A stretch of DNA of 64,000 nt from Shimia sagamensis. GTDB lineage: Bacteria; Pseudomonadota; Alphaproteobacteria; Rhodobacterales; Rhodobacteraceae. A program made the translations under genes and the position numbers. Location: the NCBI RefSeq assembly GCF_900182745.1, contig NZ_FXTY01000004.1, forward strand, positions 395,359 to 459,358, written 5' to 3'. Of this stretch, positions 27,177 to 39,958 are shown piece after piece. Each line of letters begins with the position of its first letter. The first letter of the stretch is position 1. The notes beneath the pieces are model-generated. The model did no database searches. It was not told the origin of the DNA and saw only the letters and a list, made by a program, of their open reading frames with translations.

Positions 27177-27893
27177 ATGAGAGTGCTGCTGGTCGAAGAC
27201 GATCCTACAACATCCAAAAGCATCGAGATGATGTTGACTCACGCCAACCTGAATGTTTACGCCACTGATCTTGGCGAAGAAGGCATCGATCTGGCGAAGC
27301 TTTACGATTACGACCTTATTTTGCTGGACCTGGGCTTGCCAGACATGACCGGCCACGAGGTTCTGCGTCAGTTGCGCACCTCCCGTATCGACACACCAAT
27401 TCTGATCCTGTCGGGTGCGGATGACACCGAAAGCAAGCTCAAGGGCTTTGGCTACGGTGCAGACGATTACCTGACCAAACCGTTCCACCGCGAAGAGCTG
27501 GTGGCCCGTATTCATGCCATTATCCGTCGCTCCAAAGGCCATTCTCAGTCAATCATTAAGACTGGCCAGATTAACGTAAACCTGGATGCGAAGACTGTCG
27601 AAGTCGAAAACAAGCCTGTGCACCTGACCGGTAAAGAATACCAAATGCTGGAGCTGCTGTCCCTTCGTAAGGGCACCACGCTGACCAAAGAGATGTTCCT
27701 GAACCACCTGTATGGCGGCATGGACGAGCCGGAACTAAAGATCATCGACGTGTTTATCTGTAAGCTTCGCAAGAAGTTGTCGGAGGCGACCGGTGGTGAC
27801 AATTACATCGAGACCGTCTGGGGCCGTGGCTATGTGCTGCGCGATCCGGAACCGGTAGCTGGAACGGACGATCCGGTGGCGATGCGCGCCTAA
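27177..27893 (+). CDS. ctrA: Cell-cycle response regulator CtrA
   Basis: CtrA is the OmpR-type master regulator of cell cycle, motility and gene transfer in alphaproteobacteria. The 238-residue product has the receiver domain (VEDDPTTSK, phosphoacceptor D51 in [11 protein letters not shown], the K in DYLTKPFH) and a C-terminal winged helix. The tail after EPVAG diverges. Its upstream region contains TTAA half sites, implying autoregulation, and sciP lies immediately 5'. It is a single complete copy. Confidence 0.96.
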   Translation: MRVLLVEDDPTTSKSIEMMLTHANLNVYATDLGEEGIDLAKLYDYDLILLDLGLPDMTGHEVLRQLRTSRIDTPILILSGADDTESKLKGFGYGADDYLTKPFHREELVARIHAIIRRSKGHSQSIIKTGQINVNLDAKTVEVENKPVHLTGKEYQMLELLSLRKGTTLTKEMFLNHLYGGMDEPELKIIDVFICKLRKKLSEATGGDNYIETVWGRGYVLRDPEPVAGTDDPVAMRA

Positions 27894-27949
27894 GGCGCCT
27901 GCGACCTCTGGACGTTGACGGTTGTCAGCCCTATTGCTTGGGAGGGTAG

Positions 27950-32331
<4,382 letters not shown>

Positions 32332-32370
32332 TCTCTCTCTAAGGTACTAATTCCCTTAATGTTCTCAAAT

Positions 32371-32385
32371 GTTCTCAAAAAGTTC
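32371..32385 (+). promoter_or_regulatory. LexA-type SOS box GTTC-N7-GTTC
   Basis: GTTC-TCAAAAA-GTTC matches the alphaproteobacterial LexA operator GTTC-N7-GTTC exactly. A further GTTC lies at 32361-32364 at six-base spacing, so there are three half sites in tandem. The site is 64 bases before the start of the 40-residue membrane protein. Confidence 0.7.
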
Positions 32386-32448
32386 TTTACTCGACTCACC
32401 CAATATGAGAACAAAGTGGCAACAAAATGCTCGGGAAGGAGAGACCAA

Positions 32449-32571
32449 ATGATGCAGCAAATCAAATCGGTTGTGCGCAACTCTGGCGATACATTGTTGC
32501 AGGACGCTATTGGCGGTTTGGCCTTGGTTTTCATGCTGGTGCTTGCGCTGCATGTTCCGGGTTTTGTGTGA
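32449..32571 (+). CDS. Small SOS-linked membrane protein (40 aa)
   Basis: A 40-residue product: MMQQIKSVVRNSGDTLLQDA, IGGLALVFMLVLALHVPGFV. A short basic N-terminus precedes one transmembrane helix (about residues 18-38). AAGGAGAG lies six bases before the ATG, an excellent ribosome site; an in-frame ATG at 32359 would force translation through the LexA box and lacks such a site. The upstream GTTC-N7-GTTC box suggests DNA-damage induction. Caulobacter SidA, an SOS-induced 29-residue membrane inhibitor of division, is a functional precedent but I see no alignable similarity. It lies just after recG. Confidence 0.7.
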   Translation: MMQQIKSVVRNSGDTLLQDAIGGLALVFMLVLALHVPGFV

Positions 32572-32639
32572 GCTCTGATATGAGCTTTTGTGTTTGTTCT
32601 AGTTTGACGTGGTGAGTCTGATCTAATTCTGCCTGCGAA

Positions 32640-32811
32640 TTTCGTGCCGGTCCGTCCGCGCATCTGTCCCCTAATTGATGCGTTTCGACTGACACTGCCT
32701 GTTCATAGTCCTCTTGGGGGTCTGCCTCCCCCTAAGTCGGATGGCCCGGGTCCCACACGATACCGCTTGCGCTTGCCGCCGCCTTCCTTTGGGAAGTGCG
32801 GCGGTTTTTTG
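32640..32811 (+). ncRNA. Candidate small RNA with intrinsic terminator
   Basis: This 307-base gap (32572-32878) has no convincing reading frame. It contains a hairpin CTTGGGGG / CCCCC-TAAG (32713-32736) and ends in a strong stem (CCGCCGC...CTTCC / GGAAG...GCGGCGG) followed by TTTTTT. The orientation is plus strand, away from the minus-strand scaffold gene, so the terminator is either for read-through from the recG side or for a separate structured RNA. The 5' end is a guess; a weak TTGACG lies at 32604. The family is not recognised. Confidence 0.35.
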
Positions 32812-32812
32812 T
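32776..32812 (+). terminator. Strong rho-independent terminator
   Basis: CCGCCGC-CTTCC (32776-32787) pairs with GGAAG-TGCGGCGG (32792-32804) with one mismatch around a TTTG loop, then TTTTTTG. Confidence 0.85.
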
Positions 32813-32878
32813 GGAGATGGCTCATAGAAGAAGCCGCGCGGCTGGAAAGATGGTCATGCAGATTGGGGAGGATGCTTT

Positions 32879-33331
32879 TTAGGCGCAGTTTGCCTGCTCT
32901 GCCGCGTCAAAAGCCTCGGCAGTGGCATCCAATGCCAGCATGATGGAGGCATGGCGATTTTTGTAATCCCGCGCGGGGCGCAGCACTTCGAGGCCGTCAA
33001 AGGGTGCAGGCGGTGTGGCGCCATCTTGCTTTAGCATGGCTTTGAGCGCGTCACGTGCGGTTTCGATACCTTCGCGGGTTTGTCCCAAGACATTGGCGCC
33101 GACAACAGAGGCCGCGGCTTGGCCCAGGGCGCAGGCTTTGACGTCTTGTCCAAAGCGGGCGATGCGCCCGTCCTCAATTGTGAGATCGACGGTCACAGTG
33201 CTGCCGCAGAGCGGCGAGCGCTTTTTCACGGTGGCATCAGGAGCCTCGAGCCGGTCCGTGTGCGGAATGGCTGCTGCGAGTTGCAGGATCTGGCCAGAGT
33301 AGAGCTTGATCAGGTCGGTTTCGCCGGACAT
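32879..33331 (-). CDS. Iron-sulfur cluster scaffold protein (NifU/IscU-like)
   Basis: A 150-residue NifU N-terminal-fold protein. Cysteines at about C42 (SPLCGSTVTV), C67 (VKACALGQ) and near the C-terminus (QANCA) are in the positions used to assemble a cluster. The canonical PCGD aspartate after the first cysteine is replaced by serine, and the third cysteine is at the extreme end, so it is a divergent scaffold. The ATG at 33331 has AAGGAAA eight bases upstream; an upstream open extension of 71 codons is not conserved-looking. It is divergent from hisI. Confidence 0.75.
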   Translation of the reverse strand: MSGETDLIKLYSGQILQLAAAIPHTDRLEAPDATVKKRSPLCGSTVTVDLTIEDGRIARFGQDVKACALGQAAASVVGANVLGQTREGIETARDALKAMLKQDGATPPAPFDGLEVLRPARDYKNRHASIMLALDATAEAFDAAEQANCA

Positions 33332-33398
33332 CGCGGTTTCCTTTTTTACGCCTTTCCTAGATAGAGAGGAAAATCGCGGATGCAAAGGGGACGATGGT

Positions 33399-33761
33399 AT
33401 GGGATTTGATCCAAAGGCGCTGAAGTACAATGAAGCTGGTTTGATCCCGGCAATTGCGCAAGACAGCAAAAGCGGCGAAGTGCTGATGATGGCATGGATG
33501 AACGCCGAAGCGGTGGCCAAGACGTTGGAGACCCAGAAGGTCACTTATTGGAGCCGCTCGCGGCAGTCGTTTTGGATCAAGGGTGAGACCTCTGGCCATG
33601 TGCAGAAGCTGGTCGATTTCCGCTATGATTGTGATCAGGATTGTATTTTGGTGCTCGTTGAGCAGACCGGCGCAGCCTGCCACACCAACCGACGCACATG
33701 TTTTTACACGGCGGTGCGCGATGGTGAGACAGTGGAACTGATGAAGCCATTGGAAGACTAA
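33399..33761 (+). CDS. hisI: Phosphoribosyl-AMP cyclohydrolase
   Basis: HisI opens the purine ring of phosphoribosyl-AMP in histidine synthesis. The 120-residue single-domain protein has MMAWMNAEA, YWSRSRQSFW, the metal-binding DCDQDCILV and the HTNRRTCFY segment with cysteine ligands. The ATG at 33399 with AGGGGA upstream was chosen. HisE is not fused or adjacent, which is usual in alphaproteobacteria. Its 3' end overlaps convergent gluQ by four bases. Confidence 0.94.
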   Translation: MGFDPKALKYNEAGLIPAIAQDSKSGEVLMMAWMNAEAVAKTLETQKVTYWSRSRQSFWIKGETSGHVQKLVDFRYDCDQDCILVLVEQTGAACHTNRRTCFYTAVRDGETVELMKPLED

Positions 33762-34600
33762 AGGCCAACCATGGCGCGGATGTCGGCGGGGGACGCCCCA
33801 TCTGCGCGGTATTTGGCAATGGCGCGGGCGTCGTCTCGTTTGGCGAGGCGCTTGCCATTGTCGTCGCGGATCAATTTGTGGTGATGGTAGCGGGGCGTGG
33901 GTAGGCCGAGCAGGTTTTGCAGCACCACATGGATTGCAGTGGCGTCAAACAAGTCCGCGCCGCGAATGACATCCGTCACGCCAGTGGCGGCGTCATCTAG
34001 TACGACGGACAGGTGGTAAGATGCGGCCATGTTGGGGCGGGCCAGGACGACGTCGCCCACAGTTGAGACCATCGTGTCGAGACCTAAGGCGTGCGTGCCT
34101 GCGTGGTCCGGGCCGCTTTCCTCAAAATGTGCGGGCAGGGCCTTCTCGCAGGCGGCGCGCATGTTGAGACGGATGCATTTGGCGTCTGAATAGGCGTGTC
34201 CTGCATTGCGACATGTTCCCGAATAAATGCGCCCGTCGGGGCCAAATTGCGGGACGCCTTCTTGCGGAGCGTTTGCAGCGGCTTCGATGTCGCGGCGGGT
34301 GCAGGTGCAGGCATAGGTGAGGCCCATTTCCGAAAGCTTGTGCAATGTTGCGTCGTAATCAGCGAAGTGGTCGGACTGGCGGCGGACGGGCGTCTCCCAG
34401 GTGAGATCTAGCCAGGTGAGATCATCGTAGATTTGTTCTTCCCAGTGTAGGCGTGCGCGCGACTGATCAAGGTCATCGATGCGCAGGAAAAATGTGCCGC
34501 CAGCGACTTGCGCCATGTCGTGCGCCAGCATCGCCGAATAAGCATGCCCCAAATGCAAGGGGCCGGTTGGGGATGGGGCGAGGCGGGTGATAAAGGTCAC
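33758..34600 (-). CDS. gluQ: Glutamyl-Q tRNA(Asp) synthetase
   Basis: This truncated glutamyl-tRNA synthetase relative glutamylates the queuosine at position 34 of tRNA(Asp). The 280-residue protein has the HIGH-like PTGPLHLGHAYSAM, the zinc cysteines in YACTCTRRD and a KMSKS-like motif KRLAKRDDA, but lacks the anticodon-binding half. It is convergent with hisI and 93 bases from trmFO on the same strand. Confidence 0.93.
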   Translation of the reverse strand: MTFITRLAPSPTGPLHLGHAYSAMLAHDMAQVAGGTFFLRIDDLDQSRARLHWEEQIYDDLTWLDLTWETPVRRQSDHFADYDATLHKLSEMGLTYACTCTRRDIEAAANAPQEGVPQFGPDGRIYSGTCRNAGHAYSDAKCIRLNMRAACEKALPAHFEESGPDHAGTHALGLDTMVSTVGDVVLARPNMAASYHLSVVLDDAATGVTDVIRGADLFDATAIHVVLQNLLGLPTPRYHHHKLIRDDNGKRLAKRDDARAIAKYRADGASPADIRAMVGL

Positions 34601-34693
34601 AGTTCCAGTCGCTTATAGAGATGTCTTCACGAAAAGAGCAGGTCCGATTGGCCCGCTCTTTTGACGTTATTTGAAGATGCCTGAGCCGTCCAG

Positions 34694-36049
34694 TTACGCT
34701 TGTGCGTCCACCCAGGCCTGCCAATCCGCCTTGGCGCGGTCGGTGTAGGCTTTGTAACGGTCTTTGCGGCCGCGACGGCCGCCTTTGAGCCCTTCGACAG
34801 GTTGGAACAGACCAAAGTTCACGTTCATAGGCTGGAAAGTTTTGGCCTCTGCGCCTCCGGTAATGTGGTGCACCAGCGCCCCCATGGCGGTGTTTAGCGG
34901 GGCGGTGTCCTGCGGTTTTCCTAGGATCTCGGCAGCAGCCAAACGGCCCGCGAGCAACCCCATGGCAGCGCTTTCCACATAGCCTTCTACCCCGGTGACC
35001 TGACCGGCAAAGCGGATGTTGGGACGGGACTTCAGGCGCATTTGGTCGTCCAAAAGTGTAGGCGAGTTGATGAAAGTGTTGCGGTGGATGCCGCCGAGGC
35101 GCGCAAAGGAAGCATTTTCCAGACCCGGGATCATCTTGAGGACCTCAGTCTGAGCGCCGTATTTCATCTTGGTTTGAAAGCCCACAATGTTCAGAAGGGT
35201 TCCCAAAGCGTTGTCGCGGCGCAGCTGCACTACGGCATAAGGCTTGTCGTCTGGTTTGTGTGCGTTGGTCAGGCCAACTGGCTTCATCGGGCCAAAACGC
35301 AGGGTTTCGCGTCCACGTTCGGCCATGACTTCGATCGGCAGGCAGCCGTCAAAGTAGCCAGCGGTTTCGCCCTCATGGAATTCGGTTTTGTCCGCTGCCA
35401 GAAGCGCGTCGATGAAGGCCTCATATTGGTCTTTGGTCATCGGGCAGTTGAGATAGGCTTTTTGTTCTTCCTCGGTCTCGCCTTTGTCATAGCGGGATTG
35501 CAGCCAGGCCACGTCCATGTCGATGCTTTCGGCATAGATGATGGGGGCGATGGCATCAAAGAAGGCCAGGCGGTCTGCGCCGGTTTCTTCTTGGATGGCC
35601 GCTCCAAGGGCTGTGGAGGTCAGCGGGCCGGTCGCGATGATCCAGTGGCCTTCGGTGGGCAGCTCGGAAATCTCGCCATATTCTACCGAAACATTGGGGT
35701 GATCCATCAGCGCAGCGGTCACGGATTCCGCAAACGGATCGCGGTCCACAGCGAGGGCGCCGCCTGCTGGTAAACGGTGTTTGTCTGCGGTGGCCATGAT
35801 CAGCCCGTTTGCGGCGCGCATTTCCCAATGCAGCAGGCCAACGGCGTTTTGCTCGTCGTCGTCAGAGCGGAAGGAGTTGGAACAGACCATTTCTGCCAGA
35901 TGCCCGGTGCGGTGCGCAAAGGTTTCAACCTTGGGCCGCATTTCGTGGATCACCACGTTTACGCCCATATTTGCGGCCTGCCATGCGGCCTCCGCGCCGG
36001 CCATGCCGCCGCCCACGATATGCAATGTCTCTGTCATGGTGGCGGACAT
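34694..36049 (-). CDS. trmFO: Folate-dependent tRNA m5U54 methyltransferase TrmFO
   Basis: TrmFO methylates U54 in the T loop of tRNA using methylene-tetrahydrofolate and FAD. The 451-residue flavoprotein starts with the dinucleotide-binding [12 protein letters not shown] and has CNSFRSD with the catalytic cysteine and HRNTFINSP. An ATG four codons further in (36037) is an alternative start. It is one of several tRNA-modification genes in the window (miaA, mnmA, gluQ), though they are not linked in an operon. Confidence 0.95.
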   Translation of the reverse strand: MSATMTETLHIVGGGMAGAEAAWQAANMGVNVVIHEMRPKVETFAHRTGHLAEMVCSNSFRSDDDEQNAVGLLHWEMRAANGLIMATADKHRLPAGGALAVDRDPFAESVTAALMDHPNVSVEYGEISELPTEGHWIIATGPLTSTALGAAIQEETGADRLAFFDAIAPIIYAESIDMDVAWLQSRYDKGETEEEQKAYLNCPMTKDQYEAFIDALLAADKTEFHEGETAGYFDGCLPIEVMAERGRETLRFGPMKPVGLTNAHKPDDKPYAVVQLRRDNALGTLLNIVGFQTKMKYGAQTEVLKMIPGLENASFARLGGIHRNTFINSPTLLDDQMRLKSRPNIRFAGQVTGVEGYVESAAMGLLAGRLAAAEILGKPQDTAPLNTAMGALVHHITGGAEAKTFQPMNVNFGLFQPVEGLKGGRRGRKDRYKAYTDRAKADWQAWVDAQA

Positions 36050-36292
36050 AGGGCAGGGATGGGCGTTTGGGAAGAGGAAAGCGTAAAAGAGGCGCGCGCC
36101 TCACAAGTCAGAAGTAAGCAGTACAAAGTGACCTATGAGGCGCCGCGCAACCCGCGGTTCGGTAACGAGCCGAGCCGCTTAGCGAACTGGTGCCACACAT
36201 GCGTGTGGTTCAAGTTGTTTTTGTTGTGCCCAAGTTGATTAGGATTCGACACAGCTTTGTTGGAAAAACACCGTTTGGGGATTGGAAACGGG

Positions 36293-37078
36293 TTACTGAT
36301 CCCAGGTTGGTGTTTGTTTATTGAGGAACGCCTCTATGCCAGCCTCAGTCTGCGCGTAGAGCATGTTTTCGACCATGACGCTACCAGCATGGGCGTAGGC
36401 TTGGTTCAGTGGCATTTGCAGTTGCTCATAGAAAGTTTGTTTGCCAATTTTCACAGCGGCAGAGAGCTTTTGCGCAATGGTTTCAGCAAGTTGCGTGGTT
36501 TCGGATTGCAGGTTCTCCTCAGGCACTACGCGATTGATCAAGCCCAAGGTTTCGGCCCGGGTGGCGTCAATGAACTGTCCTGTAGTTAGCATTTCAAACG
36601 CCTGCTTGCGCGGGATGTTACGGGTTAGAGCCACCATGGGGGTGGAGCAAAACAGGCCGATGTTCACGCCGTTCACGCCAAAGCGGGTGCCTTTGGCAGC
36701 CACAGCCATATCGCAGGTGGCAACCAGCTGGCAGCCTGCGGCGGTGGCAATGCCGTGCACCTGTGCGATGACTGGTTGGGGCAGCTGTTGGATGGTCTGC
36801 ATCATCGTGGCGCAGCGGTTGAACAGATCCGCAAAATAGTCGCGACCGCCATCCTCAGATTGGCGTCCGGCCGTCATTTGTTTGAGATCGTGCCCGGCGC
36901 AGAAGGCTTTGCCGCTGCCAGACAGCGTGATGGCACGGATGGAGGTGTCGTCTTTGAGGGTGTCAAACTCATTTTGTAGCGCGGCGAGCATCTCGTCTGA
37001 CAGGGCGTTCAGGCGTTCAGGCGCATTCATGGTGAGATGCGCCACTGCGTTTGTGTCGCGACGTTCCAAAAGTGTCAT
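36293..37078 (-). CDS. Enoyl-CoA hydratase/isomerase family protein
   Basis: A 261-residue crotonase-fold protein. It has the oxyanion-hole motifs FCAGHDLKQM and IATAAGCQLVA, typical of hydratases acting on acyl-CoA thioesters. The acidic catalytic pair is not clear from sequence alone, so the exact reaction is uncertain. The ATG at 37078 has GGAG six bases upstream; the open 38-codon upstream extension is rejected. It is divergent from the thioesterase gene, possibly a shared acyl-CoA function. Confidence 0.82.
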   Translation of the reverse strand: MTLLERRDTNAVAHLTMNAPERLNALSDEMLAALQNEFDTLKDDTSIRAITLSGSGKAFCAGHDLKQMTAGRQSEDGGRDYFADLFNRCATMMQTIQQLPQPVIAQVHGIATAAGCQLVATCDMAVAAKGTRFGVNGVNIGLFCSTPMVALTRNIPRKQAFEMLTTGQFIDATRAETLGLINRVVPEENLQSETTQLAETIAQKLSAAVKIGKQTFYEQLQMPLNQAYAHAGSVMVENMLYAQTEAGIEAFLNKQTPTWDQ

Positions 37079-37134
37079 CTTGCTCTCCTCCCAAGTTGGC
37101 GCGAGGGTAGCGCGGGAAGAGACGGAGGAAAAGC

Positions 37135-37560
37135 ATGCAAGCCGTGATGACTGCAGAAGAAATGGGCGCGTGGCTCGAGCAGGTATTCCCACAGGTCAAA
37201 GATGATTTTGTTGTGGAGCACGTAGATGGGGTTAACACGGTGATGAGGATGATGGTTCAGGATCGCCATTTGCGCCCAGGTGGCACAGTCTCGGGGCCAT
37301 CGATGTTTGCTTTAGCAGATGTGTCGGCCTACGTGGCAACCATGGCCATCATTGGCAAAGAGGCGTTGACGGTTACCACTAATTGTTCGTTGGATTTCAT
37401 GCGCAAGCCGGAGGCGGGCAAAGATTTGATTGCCAAAACGCAGCTGTTGAAGTTGGGGCGGACGCTGTCTGTGTCAAACGTGCTGATATACTCGGAAGAC
37501 TCAGAGGCGCCTGTGGCGCGGGCCAATATGACCTACGCAATTCCGCCACGTAAAAGCTAA
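37135..37560 (+). CDS. PaaI-type hot-dog thioesterase
   Basis: A 141-residue hot-dog fold protein with LRPGGTVSGPSMFALADVSA, the conserved glycine and substrate-binding helix region of the PaaI family, which hydrolyses acyl-CoA thioesters. GGAGG precedes the ATG at a good distance. It is divergent from the enoyl-CoA hydratase gene with only 56 bases between, suggesting a shared regulatory region. Substrate unknown. Confidence 0.8.
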   Translation: MQAVMTAEEMGAWLEQVFPQVKDDFVVEHVDGVNTVMRMMVQDRHLRPGGTVSGPSMFALADVSAYVATMAIIGKEALTVTTNCSLDFMRKPEAGKDLIAKTQLLKLGRTLSVSNVLIYSEDSEAPVARANMTYAIPPRKS

Positions 37561-37564
37561 CCCA

Positions 37565-37595
37565 AACAAAAAAGGGGTCGGGACAAGCCCGACCC
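37565..37595 (-). terminator. Terminator of the DUF1127 gene
   Basis: On the minus strand GGGTCGGG / CCCGACCC with a five-base loop is followed by CTTTTTTG. It also lies between convergent stops. Confidence 0.85.
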
Positions 37596-37619
37596 AGTGG
37601 AAGAGGCGTCTGACGGGGA

Positions 37620-37850
37620 TCAGAACTGCCACATCATTTTACGCGCCTCGATCCGGGCGTCATGCAATGTCAATCCAACATCTTCCAGCTGCGCTTTGTT
37701 CAGCTTGGCGAGCGCTCGGCGGGTGCGGGCGCGTTTGTCCCATTCCGTGACCACTGCCGCAAACGACAGCGCCGCACGTGCAGCAACTGGAAGTTGCGCG
37801 TTTGCGTTGTGGTTTGTCAGGATTTGCAGGTTTGTTGTGGTCATTGTCAT
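37620..37850 (-). CDS. DUF1127 small basic protein
   Basis: A 76-residue protein whose C-terminal half (WDKRARTRRALAKLNKAQLE, DVGLTLHDARIEARKMMWQF) fits the DUF1127 (YjiS-like) domain, an Arg-rich element found in small alphaproteobacterial proteins, some of which bind RNA. Of three in-frame ATGs, the one at 37850 has GGAG six bases before it. A perfect palindrome lies just upstream, and the MocR regulator is divergent, suggesting that regulator controls it. Function is otherwise unknown. Confidence 0.8.
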   Translation of the reverse strand: MTMTTTNLQILTNHNANAQLPVAARAALSFAAVVTEWDKRARTRRALAKLNKAQLEDVGLTLHDARIEARKMMWQF

Positions 37851-37863
37851 GGTCATCTCCAAT

Positions 37864-37879
37864 ATTGTATTGATACAAT
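37864..37879. promoter_or_regulatory. Palindrome 1, candidate MocR operator
   Basis: ATTGTAT-TG-ATACAAT is a perfect 16-bp palindrome immediately upstream of the DUF1127 ribosome site. The identical sequence recurs at 37994. Confidence 0.6.
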
Positions 37880-37936
37880 CCTTAAATTTGTTACAAGGGC
37901 GGTGTACCCCTGCTGTGGCACAATTGCGAGGAAAAC

Positions 37937-37953
37937 ATTGTGATTGATACAAT
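37937..37953. promoter_or_regulatory. Palindrome 2 (degenerate), over the MocR start codon
   Basis: ATTGTGATTGATACAAT shares the right half ATTGATACAAT of the two perfect sites but has one extra G in the left half. It covers the GTG start of the MocR gene. Confidence 0.5.
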
Positions 37954-39334
37954 ATGGCCCCCTAGTTTTGAAAGCTGTACCGATCCGAAATACATTGTAT
38001 TGATACAATCACTTCGCGGTGCGGTGCGCAGTGGGCATCTACCTGTTGGGGAGAAGCTTCCACCTGTGCGTGAGTTAGCTTGGCGCTTGGGCATCACGCC
38101 CGGTACGGTGGCACGGGCCTATAAATTGGCGGTGGAAGAAGGGTTGTTGGAGACCACAGTGGGGCGCGGCACCTTTGTGGCGGACGGGCGACCAGAGACG
38201 GTGCTGCCGCCCGAGCCGTTGATCTCGCTTTCGCAAACGGAAGACCTTGATATGCGGGCGGTGCGCGTGCCAGATGTGGGGCAGGATCGCGTCATCCGAG
38301 AGGCGATGGCCCGCGTCGCGGCGCATGGTGACATGTCATATTTGTTGTGTCCGACGTCTGCCACGGACCTGCATGCGCGTCAGGCGGTGGTTAACTGGAT
38401 TGGTCCGGATGTTGCGGGACGGATCACTGCAGAAGATATTGTGTTGACCATGGGGGCCCAGAACGCCTCGGTGACGGCGCTGCAATGCTGTTTGCATGGC
38501 GCGCATCCGGTCATTTTGACTGAGGCGGTGACTTTCCCCGGTGTCCGTCATGCTGGGCGTTTGTTGCGGGCAGAGGTGATTGGTGTGGAGATGGACGCAC
38601 ATGGGATGCGGCCGGAGAAGTTGGAAGAGGCGCTGAGGCGCCACGGCGGGCAGGTGTTAGTGACCTCGGCGCAGGCGCACAGTCCGACAGCAATCAAAGT
38701 ACCGCTGGAGCGGCGGCAGGAGATCGCAGCGATCGCGCGGCGCTATAATTTGCAGATCATTGAGGATGATTGCCACGCTTTAGGACCGGCGGATACGCCA
38801 TCGTATCGGGCGCTTTGTCCGAATCGCGCTTGGTATATCGGCTCGCTCACCAAATCAGTCTCAGCGTCCCTGCGGTTTGGATACCTTGTGGCTCCGGAGG
38901 GCAGTTCGCAAACTGCACGGCACGTGGCTCAGTCGATGTTTTACGGATTGCCGCAGCCGATGCTCGACATCTGTGCTGACTTGATCCAGAGCGGTCAGGC
39001 GGACGAGATCCGGCAACGGATTGTGCGCTTTGTCAACAAGCGTGTGCAGCTGGCTGTCAATGTGCTTGGCAGCTGGGACATTCGCTGGCGGCCGTTTGTG
39101 CCTTTCATTTGGCTTAAGTTGCCACATGGCTGGCGCGGGTCCACGTTTGTGCGGGCTTGTGATGCGGAAGGCATACGGATCAAGTCGGCAGATGAATACG
39201 TGCTGGCAGATGGGCGGGCGCCAAATGCGGTACGCATTGCTTTGGCTCCACAAGTATCTGAGGCGGATTTGCGGGCGGCGCTGGAAAACATGTCGGAAAT
39301 GCTGTCAAAACCGCTGCAACATGCACCGGTATAA
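37940..39334 (+). CDS. MocR/GntR regulator with aminotransferase domain
   Basis: A 464-residue fusion of an N-terminal GntR winged helix (about residues 15-85, VRELAWRLGITPGTVARAYK) and a fold-type I aminotransferase-like domain that binds PLP; the lysine is in SLTKSVSASLRFG. Proteins of this family sense PLP or amino compounds. The GTG start has GAGGA seven bases upstream. Two palindromes lie around its start and one 54 bases inside the coding sequence. It is divergent from the DUF1127 gene. Effector and target remain unknown. Confidence 0.88.
   Translation: MIDTIWPPSFESCTDPKYIVLIQSLRGAVRSGHLPVGEKLPPVRELAWRLGITPGTVARAYKLAVEEGLLETTVGRGTFVADGRPETVLPPEPLISLSQTEDLDMRAVRVPDVGQDRVIREAMARVAAHGDMSYLLCPTSATDLHARQAVVNWIGPDVAGRITAEDIVLTMGAQNASVTALQCCLHGAHPVILTEAVTFPGVRHAGRLLRAEVIGVEMDAHGMRPEKLEEALRRHGGQVLVTSAQAHSPTAIKVPLERRQEIAAIARRYNLQIIEDDCHALGPADTPSYRALCPNRAWYIGSLTKSVSASLRFGYLVAPEGSSQTARHVAQSMFYGLPQPMLDICADLIQSGQADEIRQRIVRFVNKRVQLAVNVLGSWDIRWRPFVPFIWLKLPHGWRGSTFVRACDAEGIRIKSADEYVLADGRAPNAVRIALAPQVSEADLRAALENMSEMLSKPLQHAPV
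37994..38009. promoter_or_regulatory. Palindrome 3, inside the MocR coding sequence
   Basis: An exact copy of the 16-bp palindrome at 37864 lies 130 bases away, in codons for residues about 19-24 of the regulator. It suggests repression from within the gene or looping between the two sites. Confidence 0.6.
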
Positions 39335-39399
39335 TGGGGTAAGATGATACCTAAATCATAAGTCATTGAAAAGGAATGGTTATTTTGACTTGTGTGCGC

Positions 39400-39427
39400 T
39401 TGACGTGACGCGGCGGTGCTTTATAAC
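39400..39427 (+). promoter_or_regulatory. Promoter of rplM-rpsI
   Basis: TTGACG (-35) and TATAAC (-10) are separated by 16 bases and lie 67 bases before the rplM start, in a 159-base non-coding gap. Confidence 0.6.
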
Positions 39428-39493
39428 CCGGCCATCGTATTTTGATGCGTCGGGCAACCGAAGTATCTGTCAACCAATCGTGGAAGACCTAAC

Positions 39494-39955
39494 ATGAAAA
39501 CCTTCTCTGCTACTCCGGCAGACATCGAAAAGAAATGGATCATCATCGACGCCGAAGGCGTGGTGCTGGGCCGTCTCGCGTCGATCATCGCCATGCGCCT
39601 GCGCGGCAAGCACAAGGCGTCCTTTACTCCGAACATGGACATGGGTGACAACGTCATCGTGATCAATGCGGATAAAATCCAATTGACCGGCAAAAAGCGC
39701 GCGGACAAAACCTACTACTGGCACACTGGCCACCCGGGCGGCATCAAATCCCGCACCGCAGGTCAGATCCTGGAAGGTGAGCACCCAGAGCGCGTTGTGA
39801 CCAAAGCGGTTCAGCGTATGCTGCCAGGCAACCGCCTGTCCCGTAAGGTTATGACCAACCTGCGCGTATATGCCGGTGCTGAGCACCCGCATGAAGCACA
39901 GGCCCCAGAAGTGCTGGACGTGAAGTCCATGAACAGCAAAAACACCCGGAGCTAA
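39494..39955 (+). CDS. rplM: 50S ribosomal protein L13
   Basis: The 153-residue product matches bacterial L13, with the conserved [32 protein letters not shown] and [13 protein letters not shown] segments. A sigma70-like promoter precedes it. The gene is followed after three bases by rpsI, the universal pair. Confidence 0.97.
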   Translation: MKTFSATPADIEKKWIIIDAEGVVLGRLASIIAMRLRGKHKASFTPNMDMGDNVIVINADKIQLTGKKRADKTYYWHTGHPGGIKSRTAGQILEGEHPERVVTKAVQRMLPGNRLSRKVMTNLRVYAGAEHPHEAQAPEVLDVKSMNSKNTRS

Positions 39956-39958
39956 TCA

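Noticed and set aside
32359..32448. Longer start for the 40-residue protein
   Set aside because: It would translate the LexA box; no ribosome site precedes it.
36061..36240. Possible 59-residue protein or RNA in the gap before the enoyl-CoA hydratase
   Set aside because: No recognisable motif, poor ribosome site and no tRNA-like fold; nothing supported in this 243-base gap.
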